A stretch of DNA of 64,000 nt from Bacteroidales bacterium UBA5536 (GTDB lineage Bacteria; Bacteroidota; Bacteroidia; Bacteroidales; F082). The notes beneath the pieces are model-generated. The model made no database searches. It saw only the letters and a list, made by a program, of their open reading frames with translations, and had not been told where the DNA came from. This document shows positions 16,792 to 24,672 of this stretch, piece by piece (position 1 is the first letter of the stretch; the number at the start of each line of letters is the position of its first letter). Position numbers and translations under genes: made by a program. The stretch lies in assembly GCA_002426795.1 (NCBI GenBank), contig DINQ01000008.1, positions 574,967-638,966 of the forward strand. The letters run 5' to 3'.

Positions 16792-17268
16792 TCAATGTAA
16801 TGGAAGCGCGTACATGACCTTTTTGTCGGTGTTTTTAACCCGGATCAGCAAACCACCGGCTCGGGCCATACTTTCATAAGGCGTTAAATCAACAAACAGT
16901 GTGTCAGTAACAACCGACCTACATGGATCGTTGTCGTGAAATACAATATCGACATTCATTTCGGGTGGATAGTCATTTTGCTCAGCACCTGACGAATACG
17001 CATCAAAACTGGTTTTACCACAACCTCCACCATAGGAAACTACTATCTGAAGGCAATTATTATTGATTTTCAATTCTTCAACTGAATACGGATCGCCCGG
17101 TTGCGCTGTTTCTGTGGAGTTGACTATACGTAAAGTCTGACATTCGTTGCTTTTCAGTTCTTGTTTTTCAGTCATACTCCCTGTTCTGACAGACCTGCAG
17201 CCCAAAAAAATGAATAACCCTGAAATAAATAAAATGAAGATATACCTTGCAGTCATCAAATCCAGCAT
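16792..17268 (-). CDS. Hypothetical lipoprotein
   Basis: I do not recognise a family. Seen: 158 residues, an N-terminal membrane segment running into a lipobox-like IFLGC, then a 130-residue beta-rich domain with a glycine/cysteine block VVSYGGGCGKTSFDAY (about 75-90) and paired cysteines at the start and middle (ECQTL, NNCLQ). The GGGCG stretch is not a P-loop. The ATG at 17268 shares one base with the dapB stop (TAATG), so translation is coupled; an ATG at 17256 would put the lipobox nearer the N-terminus. Probably an outer-membrane lipoprotein. Confidence 0.6.
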   Translation of the reverse strand: MLDLMTARYIFILFISGLFIFLGCRSVRTGSMTEKQELKSNECQTLRIVNSTETAQPGDPYSVEELKINNNCLQIVVSYGGGCGKTSFDAYSSGAEQNDYPPEMNVDIVFHDNDPCRSVVTDTLFVDLTPYESMARAGGLLIRVKNTDKKVMYALPLH

Positions 17269-17993
17269 TAGAGCTGACCCAAAAGGTCTTTCATGGTAAA
17301 TACTCCTTTTCGGCCATAGAGAAATTCAGCGGCCATAATGGCTCCGCGCGCGAAACCTTTTCGACTATATGCCTCATGAGTCAGACTGATCACATCCTCT
17401 TCAGAAAAAGCAAAAACCTGATGTAGCCCGGTAATATCGCCTTCTCTGGCAGCATCGATGAAAAGTTCACTCTTGCCTTTTGGAGGCTCAACAGTCCAAC
17501 GCTCATACTGAGGTGCTGCCTTGATAATTTCATCAGCCAGTCTTATTGCGGTGCCGCTTGGGAGGTCTTTTTTATGGATGTGATGAATTTCTTTGATGCT
17601 TAATTCATAGTTAAATTTAGCACTCAATCCGGCAAGTTTTTCATTAAGCATGAACATGATATTCATACCAATACTAAAGTTAGGCGCATAAAACAGGCTT
17701 TGCTGTTGTGTTAAGCACCAGTTAATCACCTCATTCAAATGAAGATACCAACCCGTGGTTCCAACAACAACAGGCACACCGGCATCAAAACACTTATGGA
17801 TATTGTCAACAGCTTTTTCTGGTATGCTGAAATCAATCGCCATGTCGGCCTGCATAAACTGGTCGATGCTATTCAACCAATCACGCTCACTGTCCAGTTT
17901 CAAGAATATCTCATGACCGCGCTCCCGGGCAACGGCATCAAGTTCCTGTCCCATTTTGCCGTATCCAATCAGTGCGATTCTTAGTTTTTGCAT
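17268..17993 (-). CDS. dapB: 4-hydroxy-tetrahydrodipicolinate reductase
   Basis: NAD(P)H-dependent reductase of the lysine and meso-diaminopimelate pathway. Seen: 241 residues; Rossmann motif GYGKMGQ at 10-16; VGTTGW (about 77-82); the signature EIHHIHKKDLPSGTA (about 130-144) with the catalytic His pair and Lys. At 241 residues it is shorter than the 270-residue E. coli enzyme because of a shortened N-terminal domain, as in other Bacteroidota. It sits between the DUF5683 gene and a lipoprotein gene in the parA-ppiB run, and provides a peptidoglycan precursor. Confidence 0.94.
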   Translation of the reverse strand: MQKLRIALIGYGKMGQELDAVARERGHEIFLKLDSERDWLNSIDQFMQADMAIDFSIPEKAVDNIHKCFDAGVPVVVGTTGWYLHLNEVINWCLTQQQSLFYAPNFSIGMNIMFMLNEKLAGLSAKFNYELSIKEIHHIHKKDLPSGTAIRLADEIIKAAPQYERWTVEPPKGKSELFIDAAREGDITGLHQVFAFSEEDVISLTHEAYSRKGFARGAIMAAEFLYGRKGVFTMKDLLGQL

Positions 17994-18055
17994 TGTCGGT
18001 TCCTTTCCATCACTTGGTTTTTCGGTCTAAAAATACATATTTTAGCTATTGAACA

Positions 18056-18628
18056 TCAAAAACGCACCCGAATTTGAATACCGAGCTGTTGATTGATCAT
18101 ATTGTTTCCTATCGGTGAAACTCTTTGAAGCTGAATTTCAGGTTCAATTCTGAGCGACAGGTCATCGTTGATATCATAATCAAAAAGGTGTGCATCAACC
18201 GTGGCGTCAATAATATTTAAAGCATACCAAAGCCCCATAATGATCCAGCTTAACTCCATGTTTCGGCGGTAGTAATCCCTAATTTGCTGCAAGTCGGTCT
18301 CAGAATATTTAGTAACCAGGTCGTTGTCAATCGGGTATTCTTCTCCATTCGACACATAGTCGTATGCCTCACGTGCTTTCCGATAATTTTTTGCATTGTT
18401 GTTCGCTAAATAATATATCGTCCCAATGCCAGCATAAACAACGGGGATTTTCCAATACTTCTGATTGTAAAACTGCCCCAAACCGGGCAATACAGCTGAA
18501 TAGATAGTTGCCTTATGAGCAGAATGAATTTTTGGCGTAGGAACGTCTTTACCGGTATCTTTTGATTGCCCGACAAGATGCAGCGAAACGGACAAAACCA
18601 GCATGGTCAAAACAATCCTTACACGCAT
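18056..18628 (-). CDS. DUF5683 family exported protein
   Basis: Membrane or periplasmic protein of the DUF5683 family, unknown function. Seen from the ATG at 18628: 190 residues, a signal peptide ending in LHLVGQ, then a conserved-looking block HKATIYSAVLPGLGQFYNQKYWKIP (written here as HKATIYSAVLPG...QFYNQKYWKIP) and three hydrophobic segments, including ELSWIIMGLWYALNIIDATV. The frame runs on to 18727 inside parB, but the ATG at 18628 starts a proper signal peptide 10 bases after the parB stop. Location directly after parAB is common in Bacteroidota. Confidence 0.8.
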   Translation of the reverse strand: MRVRIVLTMLVLSVSLHLVGQSKDTGKDVPTPKIHSAHKATIYSAVLPGLGQFYNQKYWKIPVVYAGIGTIYYLANNNAKNYRKAREAYDYVSNGEEYPIDNDLVTKYSETDLQQIRDYYRRNMELSWIIMGLWYALNIIDATVDAHLFDYDINDDLSLRIEPEIQLQRVSPIGNNMINQQLGIQIRVRF

Positions 18629-18638
18629 TTTACTATGC

Positions 18639-19550
18639 TTAATCGTTGGCAATGAGCGAAACGAGCCGATCGAAATCGGCATCGTCGGCAAAACTGAGTA
18701 AGATACTACCTTTTCCACTTTGGGCACGCTTCACTTCAACCCGTGCATTAAGCTTTTGAGCGAGATGCTGCGCCTGATTTTTAAAATGCTGGGGCACATA
18801 CTCCTTTTGCGTTTTGGTTTTTGCTTTAGCAGCCGGAGGGTTATTGATGTTGCGAACGATGGCTTCAACCTGACGCACATTCAACTCTTCCTCAATCATT
18901 TGCTGCAAAATCATTAGCTGATTGGCATCATCCTCAAGATTGATCAGTGCTCTGGCATGTCCCATCGTGATGTGACCATCTCTCAGGGCAATCTGCACTT
19001 CAGGCGGAAGTTTGAGCAAGCGAAGAAAATTGGTGATGGTTGATCTGCTTTTTCCAACACGTTCACTTAACTGTTCCTGTGTAAGTTGGCATTCATCTAT
19101 CAAGCGTTGATACGATATGGCCACTTCAACAGCATTCAGGTTTTCGCGATGAATATTCTCAATCAATGCCATCTCGAGCATTTGCTCGTCGTTAGCAACC
19201 CTGATAAAAACAGGGATTGTTTCGATGCCGGCAAGCTTGGTTGCACGCAATCGACGTTCACCAGATATGAGCTGATAGCGGTCAAATCCCAATTTCCTGA
19301 CAGTAACAGGTTGAATGACTCCCTGGTTTTTAATGCTGGCAGCCAACTCGCGCAGTGCCATGTCATCAAAATCGGTGCGCGGTTGGAAAGGATTTGCTTC
19401 AATTTTATCCAGTTCTATTTCTGCTATGGCCCCGGCTACATAATTTCCAGAAATATCAGCTGAAGTGATATCTGTGTCAGGACTTTGCAAAATAGCTTCG
19501 AGGCCTCTGCCCAATGCTCTCTTTTTTGATTTTCCGCTGTTATTTGTCAT
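18639..19550 (-). CDS. parB: Chromosome-partitioning protein ParB
   Basis: CTP-dependent DNA clamp that loads at parS and moves origins with ParA. Seen: 303 residues; N-terminal basic tail with [13 protein letters not shown] (ParA-interaction type); CTP-binding ParB/Srx domain (about 45-135) with NPFQPR and the box SGERRLRA; an HTH (about 150-215) containing [21 protein letters not shown]; and a C-terminal dimer domain. Overlaps parA by 11 bp. No perfect parS was seen in this window. Confidence 0.95.
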   Translation of the reverse strand: MTNNSGKSKKRALGRGLEAILQSPDTDITSADISGNYVAGAIAEIELDKIEANPFQPRTDFDDMALRELAASIKNQGVIQPVTVRKLGFDRYQLISGERRLRATKLAGIETIPVFIRVANDEQMLEMALIENIHRENLNAVEVAISYQRLIDECQLTQEQLSERVGKSRSTITNFLRLLKLPPEVQIALRDGHITMGHARALINLEDDANQLMILQQMIEEELNVRQVEAIVRNINNPPAAKAKTKTQKEYVPQHFKNQAQHLAQKLNARVEVKRAQSGKGSILLSFADDADFDRLVSLIAND

Positions 19551-20355
19551 TTTTACTCTCTGTAGTTTGGCTCTGGCTTGAGTTTGGATCGATATTGTTT
19601 TTCTGAAGAATTTCTCTTGCCAGGTTTAAATAATTGATGGCTCCCACGCTCGTAGCGTCGTGCATGATAATGGTTTCGCCAAAACTGGGCGCTTCACTCA
19701 AACGTGTATTCCGGTTAATAATTGTATCGAAAACAATCGATTGAAAATGTGCTTTCACCTCATCTACAACCTGTTTAGAAAGTCGCAGGCGAGAATCGAA
19801 CATCGTGAGCAAAATTCCTTCAATATCCAGATCGCTGTTCAACCGCGTCTGTACAATTTTGATGGTATTGAGCAATTTGCCAAGACCCTCAAGGGCAAAA
19901 TATTCGCATTGAACCGGCACAATTACCGAATCAGCTGCAGTAAGTGCATTTACAGTAATTAGCCCAAGTGAAGGTGAGCAATCTATGATGATGAAGTGAT
20001 AATCTTCTGCGATTTTTTCTACAACCCGCTTCATCATTTTTTCCCTGTTAGGTAGGTTGATCATCTCAATTTCAGCGCCTACAAGATCAATATGCGCGGG
20101 AAGTAAATGTAAAAAGGGTGTGTTGGTTTCGACAATGACTGTGTTTGGGTCGACATCATCGATAATACATTCGTAAATACTCGATTTAATTTCTTTTGGG
20201 TCGAAACCCAGCCCGGAAGTGGCATTGGCCTGCGGATCGGCATCGATGATCAATGTTTTGAACTCGAGCACAGCAAGACTGGCCGCCAGATTGATGGCGG
20301 TTGTGGTTTTACCCACGCCTCCTTTTTGGTTTGCAACAGCAATGGTTTTACCCAT
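19540..20355 (-). CDS. parA: Chromosome-partitioning ATPase ParA (Soj)
   Basis: Deviant Walker A ATPase that drives segregation of ParB-parS complexes. Seen: 271 residues with KGGVGKTT at residues 11-18 (signature Lys first), the switch [13 protein letters not shown] (38-50), and [13 protein letters not shown] (about 122-134). No N-terminal DNA-binding extension, so the chromosomal Soj type rather than a plasmid type. First gene of the seven-gene run; the -7 element TAACTTTG at 20410-20417 lies 55 bases upstream. Confidence 0.95.
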   Translation of the reverse strand: MGKTIAVANQKGGVGKTTTAINLAASLAVLEFKTLIIDADPQANATSGLGFDPKEIKSSIYECIIDDVDPNTVIVETNTPFLHLLPAHIDLVGAEIEMINLPNREKMMKRVVEKIAEDYHFIIIDCSPSLGLITVNALTAADSVIVPVQCEYFALEGLGKLLNTIKIVQTRLNSDLDIEGILLTMFDSRLRLSKQVVDEVKAHFQSIVFDTIINRNTRLSEAPSFGETIIMHDATSVGAINYLNLAREILQKNNIDPNSSQSQTTESKNDK

Positions 20356-20409
20356 AAGTATTGTTTATCAGTATGTTATAAAATTCAGATTCGCACACAT
20401 TTATATTGA

Positions 20410-20417
20410 CAAAGTTA
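20410..20417 (-). promoter_or_regulatory. -7 promoter element of the parA operon
   Basis: Minus-strand TAACTTTG fits TAnnTTTG exactly, predicting a leader of about 45 bases for parA. Confidence 0.5.
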
Positions 20418-20494
20418 CATTTTTCAACTGTTTACCTTCGACTAATCTTTCTAAGTTTTCAACAGCTCAAGAAAAGTGCAGCCAACTAAACTAA

Positions 20495-20517
20495 AAAAGC
20501 TGCCTGAAGCAGCTTTT
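20495..20517 (-). terminator. Intrinsic terminator of the DUF3276 gene
   Basis: Minus-strand stem AAAAGCTGC-TTCAG-GCAGCTTTT followed by further T (six in a row), 22 bases after the stop codon. Confidence 0.85.
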
Positions 20518-20539
20518 CGGTAGTTGATATTTGTGGTTA

Positions 20540-20896
20540 TCAAATCTCGTCGTCTACTTTATCAAGATCTTCAAATGTGACATCCGCAACAGGTGGGATA
20601 TTTTGCTCCGACTCCATTCCGTAATCTTCCGGAAGTTCCCCCGTTTCAATAAATTGAATGGATTCTTGAAGTCCTTTTACAAATTTCTCAAAATCTTCCT
20701 TGTATAAAAACAGTTTATGTTTCTCGTAAAAGAAACGTCCCTGATCGTTGCTAAACCTACGTTTGCTTTCGGTGATAGTCAGATATTGCTCCTCGCCTCT
20801 GGTAGTTTTCACATCAAAAAAATACGTACGCTTACCGGCTCGTATTGCCCTCGAGAACAACTCCTCCCGCCTAAAAGGTTTTTCTTGATCTTCCAT
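20540..20896 (-). CDS. DUF3276 PUR-domain nucleic-acid-binding protein
   Basis: Small protein of the DUF3276 family, which has the PUR-alpha (Whirly-like) fold; the Borrelia relative BpuR binds DNA and RNA. Seen: 118 residues; PUR core at about 10-90 with LFSRAIRAGKRTYFFDVK, YLTITESKRRF and KLFLYKEDFEKFVKGL; then an acidic tail (PEDYGMESEQ...EDLDKVDDEI). Single gene with its own promoter (TACTTTTG, 20937-20944) and terminator. It probably binds single-stranded nucleic acid and may act as a translational regulator; targets unknown. Confidence 0.85.
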   Translation of the reverse strand: MEDQEKPFRREELFSRAIRAGKRTYFFDVKTTRGEEQYLTITESKRRFSNDQGRFFYEKHKLFLYKEDFEKFVKGLQESIQFIETGELPEDYGMESEQNIPPVADVTFEDLDKVDDEI

Positions 20897-20936
20897 GTTT
20901 CGAAATCGATATTAGGTTTACGATGCTTTATCACAG

Positions 20937-20944
20937 CAAAAGTA
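20937..20944 (-). promoter_or_regulatory. -7 promoter element of the DUF3276 gene
   Basis: Minus-strand TACTTTTG matches TAnnTTTG exactly, 41 bases upstream of the start. Confidence 0.5.
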
Positions 20945-21000
20945 ATAATTTCTTTGGTTTGGCACGTTCAAAAAAAATGAAATGGAATAAACCTTTCGCC

Positions 21001-21048
21001 GATAATCTCAGGTGGATTGTCAATCCACGTTAACTTCAGCCGATTATC
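21001..21048. repeat. Nested inverted and direct repeats in a 288-base intergenic region
   Basis: A 17-bp perfect palindrome GTGGATTG-T-CAATCCAC (21012-21028) lies between two arms GATAATC (21001-21007) and GATTATC (21042-21048). The arms are inverted repeats of each other, and with three flanking bases they also form near-identical direct repeats (GCCGATAATCT / GCCGATTATCT). It lies between the divergent DUF3276 and E2 promoters. It could be a two-site operator or a cruciform-forming element. Confidence 0.55.
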
Positions 21049-21104
21049 TGTCCTGTGCTTAAAGAATATCAATTTAGAATTAATCCAAATTTCAAAATTT
21101 ATCC

Positions 21105-21112
21105 TAATTTTG
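21105..21112 (+). promoter_or_regulatory. -7 promoter element of the E2 gene
   Basis: TAATTTTG matches TAnnTTTG exactly, 72 bases upstream of the E2 start codon. Confidence 0.5.
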
Positions 21113-21184
21113 CACCCTCAATTGAACAAAACCTGCGCAAACGACGTAAATAGGTTGTATCGACGCACGAAAAAATAAAATGCT

Positions 21185-22522
21185 ATGGCAAAATTTGAAA
21201 TTATCATGCCTAAAATGGGCGAGAGTGTTATTGAAGCTACCATCACAAAATGGCTGAAATCGGCTGGTGATATGGTTGAAGAAGATGATGCAATCGTTGA
21301 AATAGCCACTGACAAGGTTGACTCTGAAATTCCTTCTCCGGTTGAAGGAAAAATTGTGGAAACGCTTTTTAAAGAAGGCGATGTTGTTGCGGTTGGAACC
21401 GTTATCGCCCTGGTTGAAATGGACGGAGAAGAAGATGGCGATGCTGAAGAACAGACTAAAGAAGAAGCAAAACCAGCAACCCCTGAACAATCAGCCTCAA
21501 AGGAAACTGCTACGTCGCAGCAAGCTTCAACTCCTGCTGAAGCACCTGAAGCTCCGCTGACATTCGAATCTGCTTCTAGATTTTACTCACCGCTGGTGAA
21601 AAGTATTGCCAAGGAAGAAAACATCAGTATTTCTGAGCTTGAAAGTATTGCCGGAAGCGGAAAAGAAGGCCGTGTTACCAAAGAAGATGTATTAGCATTC
21701 CTTTCAGCCAGAGGCAAAACTCCTACTCAAACTCCCACTCCTGCACAAACTCAGACTCCTGCATTAAAGGCAACTCCGGCCAAAATGGAAGCGCCAAAAG
21801 TTACGACCGGAAGTGGCGATCAGGTGATCGAAATGGATCGCATGCGCAGACTCATTGCCGACCACATGGTGATGTCGAAACAGGTTTCGCCACATGTAAC
21901 CTCATTTATTGATGTGGATGTGACCAATATTGTAAACTGGCGCAACAAAGTGAAGGATAACTTCCAGAAACGTGAAGGGCAAAAAATCACTTTCACTCCT
22001 ATTTTCTTCGAAGCAGCAGCAAAAGCATTGCGCGAATTCCCCCAGGTAAACGCCTCAGTTGACGGCTACAACATCATCCTGCGTAAGAACATCAACATCG
22101 GCATGGCTACTGCGCTTCCCAACGGAAACCTGATTGTTCCGGTGATTAAGAATGTAGATGAAAAAAATCTGCTTGGAATCACCAAATCGGTCAATGACCT
22201 TGCCAACCGTGCACGAATCAACAAACTCGAGCCAGATGAAATTCAGGGTGGAACATTTACGATTACGAATTTTGGCTCATTCGACAGCCTGACCGGAACA
22301 CCTATAATCAACCAGCCGCAAGTTGCTATTCTGGCAGTTGGTGCCATTCGTAAACAGCCTGCCGTGCTCGAAACCCCTATGGGTGACGTGATTGCTATCC
22401 GACATATCATGATTTTGTCGCTGGCATACGATCACCGCATTGTGGATGGTGCTCTGGGAGGTATGTACCTGAAAAAGATGAAAGAGCTACTCGAAAACTT
22501 CGACCCAAACAGGGATATTTAA
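21185..22522 (+). CDS. 2-oxoacid dehydrogenase E2 (dihydrolipoyl acyltransferase)
   Basis: Core acyltransferase of a 2-oxoacid dehydrogenase complex. Seen: 445 residues; one lipoyl domain (1-77) with lipoylated Lys in EIATDKVDSEIPSP; an acidic then Ala/Pro/Thr-rich linker; a peripheral subunit-binding domain (about 137-172, SPLVKSIAKEENI and GSGKEGRVTKEDV); a second Pro/Thr linker (TPTQTPTPAQTQTP); and a catalytic domain to the end with YDHRIVDGALGG holding the active His and Asp. E1 and E3 are not adjacent, so branched-chain, pyruvate and 2-oxoglutarate remain possible; branched-chain type is the usual call for this form in Bacteroidota. A terminator follows. Confidence 0.9.
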   Translation: MAKFEIIMPKMGESVIEATITKWLKSAGDMVEEDDAIVEIATDKVDSEIPSPVEGKIVETLFKEGDVVAVGTVIALVEMDGEEDGDAEEQTKEEAKPATPEQSASKETATSQQASTPAEAPEAPLTFESASRFYSPLVKSIAKEENISISELESIAGSGKEGRVTKEDVLAFLSARGKTPTQTPTPAQTQTPALKATPAKMEAPKVTTGSGDQVIEMDRMRRLIADHMVMSKQVSPHVTSFIDVDVTNIVNWRNKVKDNFQKREGQKITFTPIFFEAAAKALREFPQVNASVDGYNIILRKNINIGMATALPNGNLIVPVIKNVDEKNLLGITKSVNDLANRARINKLEPDEIQGGTFTITNFGSFDSLTGTPIINQPQVAILAVGAIRKQPAVLETPMGDVIAIRHIMILSLAYDHRIVDGALGGMYLKKMKELLENFDPNRDI

Positions 22523-22543
22523 TCCTGAAAAAATCATAAAACC

Positions 22544-22571
22544 AGGTTGGATCGGATTTCCTTTCCAACCT
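22544..22571 (+). terminator. Intrinsic terminator of the E2 gene
   Basis: Stem AGGTTGGA / TCCAACCT with a 12-base loop, followed by a long T-rich tract. It ends only 13 bases before the exonuclease start codon. Confidence 0.75.
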
Positions 22572-22584
22572 TTATTTTTTTTAT

Positions 22585-23403
22585 ATGCAATTGAATCTCA
22601 AACGTCCTTTGGCCATCTTCGATCTGGAAACAACAGGACTCAACATCACCAATGACCGTATCATCGAAATCAGCATTTTACGTGTGCAGCCCAATGGCAC
22701 CGAAGAAATGAAGACATGGCGGCTCAACCCGCAGATTCCTATCCCCGAAGAATCAGTGCAATTTCATGGCATTACGGATGCTGATGTAGCCGGATCGCCA
22801 GTATTCAAAGCTGTTGCCAAAGATATTCTGGCCTTCATAAAAAATTGTGATCTGGCTGGTTATAATGCATTGAAATTTGATATTCCCATGCTCACTGAAG
22901 CCTTTCTGCGAGATGGTATCGATTTTGATTTGAAAAATCGAAGCCTGGTTGATGTGCAGAATATCTTTATGAAGATGGAACCTCGCACACTGAAAGGTGC
23001 TTACCGTTTCTTTTGCGGGAGAGAACTGGAAGACGCGCACAATGCCGAGGCCGACACCAACGCAACTTACGAAGTGTTAAAGGCCATGATCGATCGCTAT
23101 AAAGACGCTGATTACGAAGACAATATGGGGACAAAAAGCAAACCTGTAGTTAACGACATGCAGGCATTGCATCAGTTCTCGTCGCACCACCGCAATGCAG
23201 ACTTGGCAGGACAGATAATCTACGATGATGAAAATATTGAGGTATTTAATTTTGGTAAACACAGGGGAAAACGCGTTGAAGATGTGTTTCGCACCGAACC
23301 TTCCTATTACGACTGGATGATGAAGGGTGATTTTCCGCTTTACACCAAGAAGCTAATCACAGCCATTCAGTTTCGCAATGCCGGAAAGCAAGTGAAAATG
23401 TAA
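22585..23403 (+). CDS. DEDDh 3'-5' exonuclease with C-terminal DUF3820-like domain
   Basis: DnaQ-like exonuclease. Seen: 272 residues; ExoI motif FDLETTGL (12-19, Asp13 and Glu15), ExoII GYNALKFDIPML (about 92-103), ExoIII HNAEADTNATYEVL (about 152-165; His and Asp as in DEDDh). A C-terminal module (about 215-260) with FNFGKHRGKRVEDV...YYDWMMKGDF resembles the DUF3820/ExoX C-terminal domain. Likely role in DNA repair or RNA trimming; exact substrate not readable. The gene starts right after the E2 terminator, so it needs read-through or a promoter that I could not see. Confidence 0.88.
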   Translation: MQLNLKRPLAIFDLETTGLNITNDRIIEISILRVQPNGTEEMKTWRLNPQIPIPEESVQFHGITDADVAGSPVFKAVAKDILAFIKNCDLAGYNALKFDIPMLTEAFLRDGIDFDLKNRSLVDVQNIFMKMEPRTLKGAYRFFCGRELEDAHNAEADTNATYEVLKAMIDRYKDADYEDNMGTKSKPVVNDMQALHQFSSHHRNADLAGQIIYDDENIEVFNFGKHRGKRVEDVFRTEPSYYDWMMKGDFPLYTKKLITAIQFRNAGKQVKM

Positions 23404-23434
23404 TTCTTTTCTATTAAAACATGCTTTGACAAAA

Positions 23435-23442
23435 TAATTTTG
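23435..23442 (+). promoter_or_regulatory. Probable -7 element of the FAH-family gene
   Basis: TAATTTTG fits TAnnTTTG exactly, 89 bases before the start codon at 23531. Confidence 0.35.
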
Positions 23443-23530
23443 GGCGATCAAAAAGCATTGATAAATTTGTTCATGCAATCCCAAAAGCTATCCTTACCGA
23501 AGTTTTGAAGAACCTTAAAATATCAAACAC

Positions 23531-24142
23531 ATGAAAATAATTTGTATTGGCCGTAATTATGCAGAACACGCCAAAGAGTTCAACAATCCGGTTCCTGAAA
23601 GTCCTGTTTTTTTCATGAAGCCCGACACTGCACTGTTGCCACCGCACAACCCTTTCTTTTATCCTGATTTTTCAAAAGATGTGCATTACGAGACTGAATT
23701 GGTGATTAAAATATGTCGCAACGGACGACACATTGCCGAGCAGTTTGCCCACAAATATTACAAAGAGATAAGCGTAGGCATCGACTTTACTGCCCGAGAT
23801 TTGCAGGCCGTCTGCAAACAAAAAGGACTTCCGTGGGAGATCGCCAAAGCATTTGATTTTTCAGCTCCTGTTGGGCGATTTATCAAGATCGAGCAGTTTG
23901 AAGATAAGCAAAATATTCCGTTCGGTCTAAAAATCAATGGTGAATGGCGCCAAATAGGCAACAGCAGTGATATGATTTTTTCTTTTGATAAGATCATCTC
24001 CTACGTTTCCCAGTTTGTGACATTGCGCTCGGGCGATCTTATTTTTACGGGGACCCCATCTGGTGTAGGTTCAGTAAAAATAGATGATCAGTTTGAGGCA
24101 TCGATCAACGAGGAAAATTTACTCACTTTTCATGTGAAGTAG
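23531..24142 (+). CDS. Fumarylacetoacetate hydrolase family protein
   Basis: FAH-superfamily enzyme of the small, single-domain type. Seen: 203 residues; start MKIICIGRNYAEHAKE (typical of FAHD1/YcgM); the metal-ligand region HYETELVIKI (about 56-65, Glu-x-Glu); VGIDFTARDLQ (about 83-93); and the C-terminal LRSGDLIFTGTPSGVG (about 171-186). Family activities include acylpyruvate hydrolase and oxaloacetate decarboxylase; the exact substrate cannot be told. No obvious operon partner. Confidence 0.9.
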   Translation: MKIICIGRNYAEHAKEFNNPVPESPVFFMKPDTALLPPHNPFFYPDFSKDVHYETELVIKICRNGRHIAEQFAHKYYKEISVGIDFTARDLQAVCKQKGLPWEIAKAFDFSAPVGRFIKIEQFEDKQNIPFGLKINGEWRQIGNSSDMIFSFDKIISYVSQFVTLRSGDLIFTGTPSGVGSVKIDDQFEASINEENLLTFHVK

Positions 24143-24255
24143 ATTATCCAAAAAACACAATGCGCTTTCTATTCAAGTAGCACACTTTCTCCGTTCAACT
24201 ATGTAGGAATGCTGCGCAGATAAACACAAGATTTCGTATCATTGCAAGAAAATCG

Positions 24256-24672
24256 ATGCGCAAAGGAGTAGCTGTTTTGATTGGCCTGATCACTGGTTTA
24301 GTTGTTATTTCACTGGTTGAGCACATGGGACAAATGTTGTTCCCCTCAGTTGTGGAAATTCAATCAGAAACCAATACACAAGACAGTGTTGATTTTCTGG
24401 CTGCCATTCCAGCTAACAGATTGTTTTTCATATTACTGTCATATTTTTTGGGCTCTTTTTTAGCTGGAGCAGTGAGTGTAATCATCGTACGCCAAAGTCA
24501 GATTGCTCTTTTACCTGGCATGATTTTATTCCTGTTGGGAATCCTTCAGGTAGTCTTTATTCCACATCCTCTTTGGTTTATTATTTTCAGCTTAAGTATT
24601 TATATCCCTGCAGCTTATCTGGGAGGAATTGTTGTGTTAAAAATATTTTCCAAAACCAAAAATCTCACATGA
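24256..24672 (+). CDS. Hypothetical four-helix membrane protein
   Basis: No family recognised. Seen: 138 residues with four hydrophobic segments (about 5-22, 53-75, 82-104 and 108-131), very little outside the membrane except a short acidic loop (EIQSETNTQDS, 35-45), and an N-terminus MRKGVAVLIGLITGLVV. The stop overlaps the start of the peptidase gene (ATGA), so the two proteins are made together; it may assist or anchor that enzyme, but nothing in its sequence shows this. Confidence 0.65.
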   Translation: MRKGVAVLIGLITGLVVISLVEHMGQMLFPSVVEIQSETNTQDSVDFLAAIPANRLFFILLSYFLGSFLAGAVSVIIVRQSQIALLPGMILFLLGILQVVFIPHPLWFIIFSLSIYIPAAYLGGIVVLKIFSKTKNLT

